A DNA stretch of 8,204 nucleotides, from positions 1-8,204 of the forward strand of contig CATKXN010000126.1 in assembly GCA_949840605.1 (NCBI GenBank), read 5' to 3'. Positions 1-7,915 of the stretch are shown here, piece after piece. Source of the DNA: an uncultured Alistipes sp. (GTDB taxonomy: Bacteria; Bacteroidota; Bacteroidia; Bacteroidales; Rikenellaceae). A model generated the notes under the pieces. The model made no database searches. It worked only from the letters and a program-made list of their open reading frames with translations, and was not told the origin of the DNA. The stretch's first letter is position 1; each line of letters opens with the position of its first letter. The translations under genes were made by a program, and so were the position numbers.

Positions 1-167
1 TGACGGCGCGGGGTGTCGAACGCTTCGAAATCGCATCTCCGGAGCATATTCAGGGTCCGCTGATCGAAACCATCGTCCGGGAGCTGCGCGGCGAGGGCGT
101 GTGCCCCTCCACGGGAATCTCCGCGGCGCGCACTTCGCGGGTGATGGATGAAATAATGAAAGAATAA
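1..167 (+). CDS. C-terminal end of a probable Gfo/Idh/MocA-family oxidoreductase (5' partial)
   Basis: The frame is open from the left edge (first full codon at base 3) to a TAA at 165-167, giving the last 54 residues of a protein whose start lies outside the window. The segment has an amphipathic helix ([12 protein letters not shown]), then [19 protein letters not shown] close to the end. A C-terminal 'CPSTG-(x)-SAART-(x)-VMD' segment is typical, as I recall it, of Bacteroidota Gfo/Idh/MocA oxidoreductases, NAD(P)-dependent enzymes acting on sugars and cyclitols. The Rossmann nucleotide-binding part is not visible, so the family call rests on this tail alone and no substrate can be named. 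The gene is co-directional with folE, 19 bases upstream of the folE ATG, but folE has its own promoter box in that gap, so they need not form an operon. Confidence 0.6.
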   Translation, partial: TARGVERFEIASPEHIQGPLIETIVRELRGEGVCPSTGISAARTSRVMDEIMKE

Positions 168-172
168 ATCGC

Positions 173-180
173 TATCTTTG
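173..180 (+). promoter_or_regulatory. Bacteroidota -7 promoter box (TATCTTTG) for folE
   Basis: TATCTTTG matches the Bacteroidota sigma-ABfr -7 consensus TAnnTTTG exactly. Transcription from such boxes normally starts a few bases downstream, here about 184-188, which coincides with the folE ATG at 187. No clear TTG/TTTG -33 element is seen about 20 bases upstream, which would fall in the end of the preceding gene. The fit to the -7 box is seen directly; the start site is inferred. Confidence 0.7.
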
Positions 181-186
181 CGCCCT

Positions 187-791
187 ATGGAAACGAAGAA
201 CTACGACAAGGAGGAGCATTTCGACCCTGCGACCGTCGAGGCGCTGAAACTCCACTATGCGGAAATCCTGCGTCTGCTGGGAGAAGACCCCTCGCGCGAA
301 GGGCTGCTCAAAACCCCCGAACGCGTGGCCAAGGCCATGTCGTTCCTGACGAAAGGTTACGACGAGAACCCGCTCGAGATCATCCGTTCGGCGACGTTCC
401 GCGAAGAATACCGGCAGATGGTGCTGGTCAAGGACATCGAACTTTACTCGCTCTGCGAACACCATATGCTGCCCTTCTACGGCAAAGCCCACGTGGCCTA
501 TATCCCCGACGGTTACATCACGGGACTGTCGAAAGTGGCCCGTGTGGTGGAGTGCTTCGCCCGCCGCCTGCAGGTGCAGGAACGGCTGACGGTGCAGATC
601 CGCGACTGCATTCAGGAGGCGCTCAATCCGATGGGCGTGGCCGTGGTGATCGAGGCCAGCCACATGTGCATGCAGATGCGCGGCATCGAAAAACAGCAGT
701 CGGCGACCACTACTTCGGCCTTTACGGGCGTTTTCCTCTCCAGCCAGCGGACCCGCGAGGAGTTCATGACCCTCATTTCGCACCGCTACCG

Positions 792-795
<4 letters not shown>
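187..795 (+). CDS. folE: GTP cyclohydrolase I (FolE), type IA
   Basis: This 202-residue cytosolic enzyme converts GTP to 7,8-dihydroneopterin triphosphate, the first step of tetrahydrofolate synthesis and a source of other pterins and deazapurines. The fold signature is complete: an N-terminal helical region with the [20 protein letters not shown] segment, the motif [20 protein letters not shown] (residues 88-107), [20 protein letters not shown], and [10 protein letters not shown]. The zinc ligands are Cys90, His93 and Cys161; the 71-residue spacing between the two cysteines equals that of E. coli FolE (Cys110/Cys181), and His92 matches the catalytic His112. Length is normal for the family. 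An in-frame TTG at 178 would add three residues but overlaps the promoter box, so ATG at 187 is chosen. The stop overlaps the convergent kinase gene by four bases, with no terminator between them. Confidence 0.97.
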
Positions 796-3116
<2,321 letters not shown>

Positions 3117-3146
3117 ACTCAGTGATGTTATGCCATGCGCTGTACA

Positions 3147-3154
3147 CAAAGGTA
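3147..3154 (-). promoter_or_regulatory. Bacteroidota -7 promoter box (TACCTTTG) for the hybrid kinase
   Basis: Read on the minus strand, the sequence is TACCTTTG, an exact TAnnTTTG match, 30 bases upstream of the kinase ATG at 3116. The predicted start near 3141 gives a leader of about 25 nucleotides. That leader contains a two-codon ORF, ATG GCA TAA (3136-3128). I see no convincing -33 TTG about 20 bases upstream. The box decides the kinase start, since the longer open frame would place it inside coding sequence. Confidence 0.65.
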
Positions 3155-3203
3155 GCATAATGTACGCAGAAAAGTCCGGTAAGGGGATAAATTTTCCGGG
3201 AAA

Positions 3204-3216
3204 GTTGAAAATCAAC
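3204..3216. repeat. Short perfect inverted repeat in the divergent intergenic region
   Basis: GTTGA-AAA-TCAAC is a perfect 5-bp dyad with a 3-base spacer. It lies in the 257-bp gap between the divergent kinase and lipoprotein genes, about 50 bases upstream of the kinase -7 box. It could be a small operator or a chance palindrome; the short arms make chance plausible. A T-run follows on the + strand, but no + strand gene ends here, so a terminator role is unlikely. Confidence 0.25.
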
Positions 3217-3373
3217 CGTTTTTGCTGATGCATGACGCCCCGCCCGTCCGGCTTTCGGCGCTTCGAAAACGGTTTCTTTATACGCAATTCGGGTTCTGCC
3301 CCGGGAAACCCGCGCGCGGGGAACGGAATTTGAAACATCGGTCGGGACAGCAAACCAAAAAAATTAAACAACC

Positions 3374-4015
3374 ATGAACGTCAAAAAATTACGTTACTTT
3401 GCGTTCGCACTCATTGCAGTTGCGTTCTGCGCGTGTCAGAAGGAGCCTTCGACGTCGGACCTTCACCGGGATTACCTGGTCTACACCGCCCATGACACCG
3501 ACACCGATTTCGCCGCCATCGGCACCTACTACGTTCCCGACAGCATCCTGGTAATCGGGAACAGCGACAAAACCGAATACTGGAAAGACGCCGATGCCCT
3601 GGAGATCATCGGCACGGTCGCCGGCAAGATGAACGCCGCAGGATATACCCGCACCGACGACAAGGAAGCCGCCAACGTGGGCATCCAGCTCAGCTACGTC
3701 AAGAAAGTGACCTATTTCGTCGGCTACGACTATCCCTACTGGTGGTGGTACTACCCCTACTACTGGACGCCCGGGTACTGGGGCGACTGGATCGGATGGC
3801 ACTACCCTTACAGCGTCTACTACGGATACACGGCCGGTTCGCTGCTGCTGGAGATGCTGGACCTCGAGGCCGATCAGGAGACCGGCAAAAAACTGCCCGT
3901 CGTGTGGGACAGCTTCATCGGCGGCCTGCTGACTTCCGATGCGGAACTCAACCAGCAGCGCACCATCGCCGGCGTCGAGCAGGCTTTCGCGCAGTCGCCC
4001 TATCTGGCAAAATAG
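3374..4015 (+). CDS. DUF4136-like lipoprotein with a Trp/Tyr-rich central block
   Basis: This 213-residue envelope protein has a lipoprotein signal peptide: MNVKKLRYF, a hydrophobic stretch, then FCAC, with Cys21 the likelier lipidated residue (Ala at -1; Cys19 is the alternative). The mature start, QKEPSTSD, is polar and charged, loosely like the export signals of Bacteroidota surface lipoproteins. The body resembles the DUF4136 family: an N-terminal 'DYLVYTAHDTDTDFAAIGTY' strand region, a middle aromatic block (residues 118-152, with 13 Tyr and 7 Trp in 35) and a C-terminal helix region with 'WDSFIGGLLT' and 'AFAQSPY'. The family has no firmly established activity; a structural or periplasmic role is inference. 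The ATG at 3374 follows an A-rich stretch, the usual Bacteroidota translation signal. The beta-barrel gene starts 26 bases after its stop, so the pair is probably one operon. No TAnnTTTG box was found upstream. Confidence 0.75.
   Translation: MNVKKLRYFAFALIAVAFCACQKEPSTSDLHRDYLVYTAHDTDTDFAAIGTYYVPDSILVIGNSDKTEYWKDADALEIIGTVAGKMNAAGYTRTDDKEAANVGIQLSYVKKVTYFVGYDYPYWWWYYPYYWTPGYWGDWIGWHYPYSVYYGYTAGSLLLEMLDLEADQETGKKLPVVWDSFIGGLLTSDAELNQQRTIAGVEQAFAQSPYLAK
3725..3829 (+). repeat. Aromatic low-complexity segment (encodes residues 118-152 of the lipoprotein)
   Basis: This in-frame stretch is dominated by TAC, TAT and TGG codons, coding clusters such as YPYWWWYYPYYW followed by spaced WGDWIGWHYPY. 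It is low complexity at the protein level but has no exact tandem DNA repeat unit. Reading frame and flanking domain sequence continue normally on both sides, so it is not a frameshift artefact. Confidence 0.8.
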
Positions 4016-4040
4016 TTTAACCGCAAAAAATCGTCCGATT

Positions 4041-4667
4041 ATGAAAACATCGAAATACCTCAAAACCATCGCTGTCTGCGCCGTTATGCTTGCCGCGGCC
4101 CTGCCGGGCAAGGCGCAGATATTCCCCAACACCTACATCAACGTCGACTGGCAGGTGGGCGTGCCTCTGGGCGCCGACTTCGCCGACAAGACCTCGGGCT
4201 GGGGGATGAACTTCGAAGGTGGCTACTTCGTCACGGAGAACGTCACCGTGGGTCCCTTCATCTCCTACCAGACCAATCTGCAAAGCATTTCGCGCCAGAC
4301 GCTCGACCTGGGCGACGGCTCGGCGCTGACCACCAACCAGAAACACGCCCTGTTCCAGCTGCCGTTCGGCGTCACGGGACGCTACAACTGGCTTACCGAC
4401 CGTGTATTGCAACCCTACGTGGGCCTGAAGCTGGGCGCCAGCTACGCCGAAATGTCGTCGTATTACTATGTCGTCAAGCAGTATACCGACACGTGGGGAT
4501 TCTTCGTTTCGCCGGAAATCGGCGTGTCGATCTTCCCGCGTCCCGACTATCGTTTGGGCTTCCACGTGGCGCTCTATTACAGCTACGCCACCAACAGCGG
4601 CGATGTGCTGACCTACTCGATCAACAACATCAACAATTTCGGTATACGCGTCGGTATTTCGTTCTGA
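4041..4667 (+). CDS. Small outer-membrane beta-barrel protein (OmpW/opacity-type fold)
   Basis: This 208-residue protein has a Sec signal peptide (MKTSKYLK, then a hydrophobic core AVCAVMLAAALPGKA) with likely cleavage between Ala25 and Gln26. The mature part alternates polar and hydrophobic residues in strands separated by Gly/Asn/Asp turns, for example GWGMNFEGGYFVTENVTVGPFISY, FGVTGRYNWL and LQPYVGLKLGASYAEM, and ends in GIRVGISF with the C-terminal Phe of the barrel-assembly signal. Length fits a narrow, probably eight-stranded, outer-membrane barrel. No enzymatic or transport role can be read from it. ATG 4041 is chosen because the signal peptide begins exactly there; the frame is open further upstream but that would overlap the lipoprotein gene. 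It is the second gene of a probable operon with the lipoprotein and is followed by a strong terminator. Confidence 0.82.
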   Translation: MKTSKYLKTIAVCAVMLAAALPGKAQIFPNTYINVDWQVGVPLGADFADKTSGWGMNFEGGYFVTENVTVGPFISYQTNLQSISRQTLDLGDGSALTTNQKHALFQLPFGVTGRYNWLTDRVLQPYVGLKLGASYAEMSSYYYVVKQYTDTWGFFVSPEIGVSIFPRPDYRLGFHVALYYSYATNSGDVLTYSINNINNFGIRVGISF

Positions 4668-4694
4668 CGCCTATTGGGTGACGCCTCACCGGGA

Positions 4695-4725
4695 GCGCCG
4701 GGCCTCGCGAGGGGTCCGGCGTTTT
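4695..4725 (+). terminator. Intrinsic terminator of the lipoprotein/beta-barrel operon
   Basis: CGCCGG (4696-4701) pairs with CCGGCG (4716-4721), with further G-C and G-U pairs inside, followed at once by TTTT (4722-4725). It begins 28 bases after the beta-barrel stop codon. The GC-rich stem plus U-tract is a standard Rho-independent terminator. Confidence 0.8.
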
Positions 4726-4737
4726 CATGCGTCCGGA

Positions 4738-4769
4738 TTTGGCGGTTCCGTTTTAAAAACCTATCTTAC
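4738..4769 (+). promoter_or_regulatory. Candidate promoter between two terminators, upstream of the methyltransferase
   Basis: TTTG (4738-4741), 20 intervening bases, then TATCTTAC (4762-4769). The -33 element and spacing match the Bacteroidota layout, but the -7 box departs from TAnnTTTG in its last two bases (AC for TG), so this is only a candidate. A start near 4775 would place a terminator-type hairpin (4813-4844) in the leader of the methyltransferase gene. Confidence 0.35.
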
Positions 4770-4786
4770 GGGACCAAAACCATTGG

Positions 4787-4813
4787 ATGTTTAAAAAGGA
4801 TTCGGTTTCATAG
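4787..4813 (+). other. Possible 8-codon leader ORF (MFKKDSVS)
   Basis: ATG at 4787 opens a frame of eight codons closed by TAG at 4811-4813. The last base of the stop is the first base of the terminator-type hairpin. This geometry would let a translating ribosome cover the 5' arm of the hairpin. No codon is repeated in a way that suggests a particular amino-acid signal. An ORF this short is easily random, so the call depends on the surrounding architecture. Confidence 0.2.
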
Positions 4814-4844
4814 GAATCCATGCCGTAAATGGATTCCGTTTTTT
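4813..4844 (+). terminator. Terminator-type hairpin in the methyltransferase leader (possible attenuator)
   Basis: GGAATCCAT (4813-4821) and ATGGATTCC (4829-4837) form a perfect 9-bp stem with a 7-base loop, followed by a G and six T (4839-4844). This is a textbook intrinsic terminator on the + strand, yet it lies 88 bases after another terminator and 86 bases before the methyltransferase ATG, with no recognised gene ending at it. GGATTC at 4798-4803 could instead pair with GAATCC at 4814-4819, sequestering the 5' arm. That makes it a candidate attenuator; otherwise it ends a short untranslated RNA. Confidence 0.75.
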
Positions 4845-4852
4845 CTGTACAT

Positions 4853-4870
4853 CCGGACAAGTCTGTCCGG
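4853..4870. repeat. Perfect inverted repeat upstream of the methyltransferase
   Basis: CCGGACA (4853-4859), AGTC, TGTCCGG (4864-4870): a perfect 7-bp dyad with a 4-base centre, just after the second terminator and about 60 bases before the methyltransferase start. It may be a protein operator or a second RNA hairpin; a T-run is not directly adjacent, so it is not a good terminator. A related half-site-like CCGACAGG occurs at about 4901. Confidence 0.45.
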
Positions 4871-4929
4871 CAGTATTTTCACATATCCTATTTCAGCCGT
4901 CCGACAGGCCGGCCAAAACATCCGCAATC

Positions 4930-5709
4930 ATGAACAGAGAAAATAAAGAACCGATTTACGAATTCGATTTCAACCTTATCGCCGACTTTTTCCGCGTCCT
5001 CGACCGGCAGGGTCCCGGCGGCGATGAACAAACCCTCCGGGCCCTGGAGTTCCTCCCCGCGACCGGTCCCGGACTCCGCATCGCCGACATCGGCTGCGGC
5101 ACGGGACGGCAGACAGAAGTGCTCGCCCGGCACCTCGACGGCACGATCACGGCCGTAGACCTGCTGCCCGCGATGATCGAGGGGCTCCGCGCCCGGATGA
5201 AACGCATGGGATTGGGCGACCGGGTTACGGCGCTCGTCGGGTCGATGGACGAACTGGCTTTCGGCGACGAAGAGCTGGACCTCATCTGGGCCGAAGGTTC
5301 GATCTACAACATCGGCTTCGAACGGGGGCTCACCGAATGGCGGCGGTTTCTCAAACCTGGGGGCGTGATCGCTGTCACCGAGTGCTCGTGGCTCGCGCCC
5401 TCGCGGCTTCCGGAGACGGCGTACATCCGGGAGAATTTCCCGGACATCGACACACCTGCGGGCAAGGTGCGCATTCTCGAAAAGGCCGGTTATGTGCCGC
5501 TGGCGCATTTCGTGCTGCCGCAGCACTGCTGGACGCAGAATTATTTCGCCGCGGTGGCCGCGCGCATCCCCGATTTCCTGGAAGAGCAGGGCCACAGCCC
5601 GGCAGCCGTCCGAATGGCCGCGCTGATGCGGGAGGAGATCGAACACTACCGCGTCCACGGAACGGATTACGGATACGTTTTCTATATCGGGCAGAAACCC
5701 GAAAGGTAA
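4930..5709 (+). CDS. Class I SAM-dependent methyltransferase, substrate unknown
   Basis: This 259-residue soluble protein transfers a methyl group from S-adenosylmethionine. Motif I is ADIGCGTGRQT (residues 52-62), the SAM-binding glycine loop; Asp77 in TAVDLLPAM is placed to bind the ribose; GSMDELAFGDEELDLIWAEG (104-123) covers the adenine-contact and motif II strands; and FLKPGG (140-145) precedes the strand VIAVTECSW. The N-terminus with FDFNLIADFF and a RQGPGG turn, and the segments GSIYNIGFERGLTEWRRFLK and QHCWTQNYF, closely match a set of Bacteroides putative methyltransferases I remember from structural-genomics work; those have no settled substrate. The C-terminal helical region ends in YGYVFYIGQK. 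ATG 4930 is used because the N-terminal family motif follows it directly. The gene appears monocistronic, preceded by a leader with hairpins and followed by a strong terminator. Confidence 0.88.
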   Translation: MNRENKEPIYEFDFNLIADFFRVLDRQGPGGDEQTLRALEFLPATGPGLRIADIGCGTGRQTEVLARHLDGTITAVDLLPAMIEGLRARMKRMGLGDRVTALVGSMDELAFGDEELDLIWAEGSIYNIGFERGLTEWRRFLKPGGVIAVTECSWLAPSRLPETAYIRENFPDIDTPAGKVRILEKAGYVPLAHFVLPQHCWTQNYFAAVAARIPDFLEEQGHSPAAVRMAALMREEIEHYRVHGTDYGYVFYIGQKPER

Positions 5710-5728
5710 TGCTGCCGCCGTAACGTGA

Positions 5729-5766
5729 AGAGGTCCGCTTCCATCGGAAAGCGGACCTCTCTTTTT
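5729..5766 (+). terminator. Strong intrinsic terminator after the methyltransferase, between convergent genes
   Basis: AGAGGTCCGCTT (5729-5740) and AAGCGGACCTCT (5749-5760) form a perfect 12-bp stem with an 8-base loop, followed by C and TTTTT (5762-5766). The U-tract is only on the + strand side, so it serves the methyltransferase best. The aldo/keto reductase converges on it and its stop lies 17 bases from the stem, but read on the minus strand the stem is followed by TCACG, so termination in that direction is probably weaker. Confidence 0.9.
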
Positions 5767-5776
5767 CGTTCCGGGA

Positions 5777-6781
5777 TCATCCCCGCGAGAGGGCGTCGAT
5801 CCGCGCCAGTTCCTCGCTGGAAAAGGACGTGTTTTCCAGCGCCCGCAGGTTGTCCGCGATCTGGGCCGTCGAGCTGGCTCCGATAATCACCGTCGTCACG
5901 CGGCTGTCGTGCAGCAGCCACGCCAGCGCCATTTCGGCCAGCGTCTGCCCGCGCTGGCGGGCGAGGTCGTCGAGACTGCGGATACGTTCCAGCATCGCGT
6001 CGGTCAGCACGTCGCTCCGCAGCGAGCGCCCCTCGGCCATGCGCGAATCCTGCGGAATGCCGTTCAGGTAACGCCCGGTCAGGAGTCCCTGCGCCAGCGG
6101 CGAGAAGGCCGCGAATCCTGCGCCCGACTCGGCGGCCAGCGACAGCACGCCCGACGTGTCGGGTTCGCGGTTGAAAATGTTGTATCTGTCCTGGAACAGC
6201 AGGCACGTCACGTCGCGCTCGGAGAGGTAGCTGAATGCGAAACGCTCCGCTGCGAGCGGATAGCGCGACAGCCCGACGTAGAGCGCCTTACCGCTGCGGA
6301 CGATGTCGACCAATGCCTGAAGCGTCTCTTCGAGCGGGGTTTCGGGGTCGTAGCGGTGCGAATAGAAGACGTCCGCATAGTCGAGCTTCATGCGACGCAG
6401 GCTCTGGTCGAGACTCGCCATGAGGTATTTGCGCGAACCCCAGTTGCCGTAGGGTCCCGGCCACATGTCGTATCCGGCCTTGGTGGCGATGAACATCTCG
6501 TCGCGGTAGGGGCGGAACGACCGCTGCATCAGGCGACCGAAATTCTCCTCGGCGGTCCCGTAGGCCGGACCGTAGTTGTTCGCCAGGTCGAAATGCACGA
6601 TGCCGTGGTCGAAAGCGTAGTGGGCCATCTCCTGCGCTTTGGAGAAGGTCTGCTCGCTGCCGAAATTGTGCCACATGCCCAGCGACAGGGCCGGCAGCTG
6701 CACTCCGCTGCGCCCGGCGCGGCGGAAAATCATGCCGTTCTCGTAACGCGACGGCGACGGCTGGTAAACGGGTTCGATCAT
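5777..6781 (-). CDS. gpr: Aldo/keto reductase, YghZ/Gpr type (L-glyceraldehyde 3-phosphate reductase)
   Basis: This 334-residue cytosolic NADPH-dependent oxidoreductase belongs to the AKR family containing E. coli YghZ (Gpr), which reduces L-glyceraldehyde 3-phosphate and other aldehydes such as methylglyoxal. The TIM-barrel tetrad is present: Asp65 and Tyr70 (HFDLANNYGP), Lys101 (ATKAGYD) and His142 (YSHR). Near-identical segments to YghZ include LPALSLGMWHNFG, AEENFGRLM, YDMWPGPYG, SRKYLMASLDQSL, PLAQGLLTGRYLNGIPQDSR and the cofactor-binding VIIGASSTAQIADN. The tail is slightly shorter than in E. coli, ending soon after the IDALSRG helix. A TTG start at 6808 would add nine residues but overlaps the promoter box at 6806-6813, so ATG 6781 is chosen. 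It lies downstream of the esterase gene on the same strand, 51 bases away, with its own promoter. The exact physiological substrate is inferred from the family. Confidence 0.93.
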   Translation of the reverse strand: MIEPVYQPSPSRYENGMIFRRAGRSGVQLPALSLGMWHNFGSEQTFSKAQEMAHYAFDHGIVHFDLANNYGPAYGTAEENFGRLMQRSFRPYRDEMFIATKAGYDMWPGPYGNWGSRKYLMASLDQSLRRMKLDYADVFYSHRYDPETPLEETLQALVDIVRSGKALYVGLSRYPLAAERFAFSYLSERDVTCLLFQDRYNIFNREPDTSGVLSLAAESGAGFAAFSPLAQGLLTGRYLNGIPQDSRMAEGRSLRSDVLTDAMLERIRSLDDLARQRGQTLAEMALAWLLHDSRVTTVIIGASSTAQIADNLRALENTSFSSEELARIDALSRG

Positions 6782-6805
6782 GACTGTCTTGTATAAGTTC
6801 CGGGA

Positions 6806-6813
6806 CAAAGTTA
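6806..6813 (-). promoter_or_regulatory. Bacteroidota -7 promoter box (TAACTTTG) for the aldo/keto reductase
   Basis: On the minus strand this reads TAACTTTG, an exact TAnnTTTG match, 24 bases upstream of the ATG at 6781; a start near 6800 gives a leader of about 20 nucleotides. It sits in the 51-bp gap after the esterase stop. No obvious terminator separates it from the esterase gene, so read-through from upstream may add to transcription. A good -33 TTG is not visible. Confidence 0.65.
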
Positions 6814-6832
6814 CGATTTTTTCGCTGGCGCG

Positions 6833-7915
6833 CTATTCGATGCCGTATTTGCGGAATATGCGGACGATGCGGGGCGTAAGTGCGTCCAGCATCCGCTCGA
6901 ATCCGAGGTCCGTGGGATGTACGCCGTCTACGGTCCCTTCGTGGTCGTCTCCCAAATCCATGCCGGGATTGATGAACCAGATGTTTTTGTCCCGTTCGAG
7001 AAGTTTCTCCATCCCTTTCCGGGCGGCTTCCCGCTTGGCGTCTTCGAAGGCCCGTTTTTTCAGGTCGAAGTTCCCGCTTTCGCGCACCTCCGTCTGGAGG
7101 AAGATCAGGGGCGTCGCGGGGTGGCTTTCGCGGATGCGCTGCACGAACTCTTCCAACCGCTCGTCGATCTGTTGGGCCGAGGGGTTCGAGAAGACGTCGA
7201 ACACGAAGGCGTCGGCTTGGGTCTCGGCGGCGATGCGCGCGAAGAACGGATCGAGCTTGCACTGTCCGCTGGCCCCGAGGTTGACGAACCCGAATCCCAG
7301 GGCGCGGCCCAGGCGTGCGGCGTAGGCCATTCCCGGACGGCTTGCCGAGGTGCCGTGCGTGATGCTCGACCCGATCACCACGATCCGGTGGCGGAAGGGG
7401 TCGGGCGCGGCTTCCAGCTGCGCATTTTCGTCTATCCCGATTTCGAGGCCGGCGATCTCGTCGTACAGCGGGAGGTACAGCAGGCACTCCTTCATCGTCG
7501 TATCCATGTGTTCGACGACGGGGGCTTCGTGCTGCGTTCCGGATTTGTTCGGCACCCCGACCCCGGCGAACACCCATTTGCCGTCGCGGCGGATGTAGAG
7601 GTCGAGCCCGCGCTGTGCGATGAGCGTCGAGTTGGCCCCGGGGAGTTTGTTGACGGTCGTCCACCGGGCGCGGATGTTGCGGCTGTCGGTGCGGAACGCC
7701 ACGGCCAGCCCCGTGGAGTAGCGGTAATATCTCGTGACCGTCGGGGTCAGCTCGGGGTAACGGGCCACCTCGATGCGCTGAAACGTCGGACCGCCCGGCT
7801 GAGCTTTGTTGACGATCGTGAGGCTTGCCGCATCGGTATATTTTACCGGTGCGTTCTCTGCGGCGGCCATTGCCGGCAGCAGCAGGCAAAGAAGCAGGTA
7901 TGTCAGTCTTTTCAT
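6833..7915 (-). CDS. Secreted SGNH/GDSL-type esterase with N-terminal GxDLY domain
   Basis: This 360-residue exported hydrolase has a Sec signal peptide (MKRLTYLLLCLLLPAMAAA, cleavage near residue 19/20). Residues about 25-170 form a beta-rich N-terminal module with GLDLYIRRDGKWVF (Gly103-Tyr107), the GxDLY signature of SGNH hydrolase N-terminal domains. The catalytic domain follows: IGSSITHG with nucleophile Ser184, Gly214 in NLGASG as block II, Asn244 in VFSNPSA as the likely block III residue, and DGVHPTDLGF with Asp330 and His333 completing the triad. Such enzymes remove acyl or acetyl groups, often from carbohydrates, in the periplasm or outside the cell; the substrate here is unknown. 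ATG 7915 is chosen for the signal peptide and for the 4-base ATGA overlap with the stop of the upstream transporter gene. Although the frame is open to 8056, that part lies within the transporter gene and has no signal sequence. Confidence 0.9.
   Translation of the reverse strand: MKRLTYLLLCLLLPAMAAAENAPVKYTDAASLTIVNKAQPGGPTFQRIEVARYPELTPTVTRYYRYSTGLAVAFRTDSRNIRARWTTVNKLPGANSTLIAQRGLDLYIRRDGKWVFAGVGVPNKSGTQHEAPVVEHMDTTMKECLLYLPLYDEIAGLEIGIDENAQLEAAPDPFRHRIVVIGSSITHGTSASRPGMAYAARLGRALGFGFVNLGASGQCKLDPFFARIAAETQADAFVFDVFSNPSAQQIDERLEEFVQRIRESHPATPLIFLQTEVRESGNFDLKKRAFEDAKREAARKGMEKLLERDKNIWFINPGMDLGDDHEGTVDGVHPTDLGFERMLDALTPRIVRIFRKYGIE

Noticed and set aside
3201..3225. A terminator formed by GTTGA-AAA-TCAAC with a following T-run.
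   Set aside because: The stem is only 5 bp with a 3-base loop, and no + strand gene ends upstream of it; it is kept only as a weak possible operator.
4775..4929. A SAM- or SAH-type riboswitch in front of the methyltransferase.
   Set aside because: The location is tempting, but I cannot find the conserved core or multi-helix junction of any SAM/SAH riboswitch class; only simple hairpins are present.
4674..4946. A 90-codon + strand open frame across the gap before the methyltransferase.
   Set aside because: It begins at a non-ATG codon, runs through both terminators and the dyad, and overlaps the methyltransferase start. Its product has no family resemblance.
4930..5709. An rRNA methyltransferase of the Erm resistance type, suggested by the leader-like upstream region.
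   Set aside because: The motifs are those of general class I small-molecule methyltransferases (IGCGTG, LKPGG) and not the Erm/KsgA pattern; nothing supports a resistance role.
6288..7889. A 533-codon minus-strand open frame spanning the esterase and aldo/keto reductase.
   Set aside because: It is a shifted frame across two well-supported genes and the promoter gap between them; the product is Arg/Pro-rich with no domain, so it is not a fusion or a frameshifted gene.
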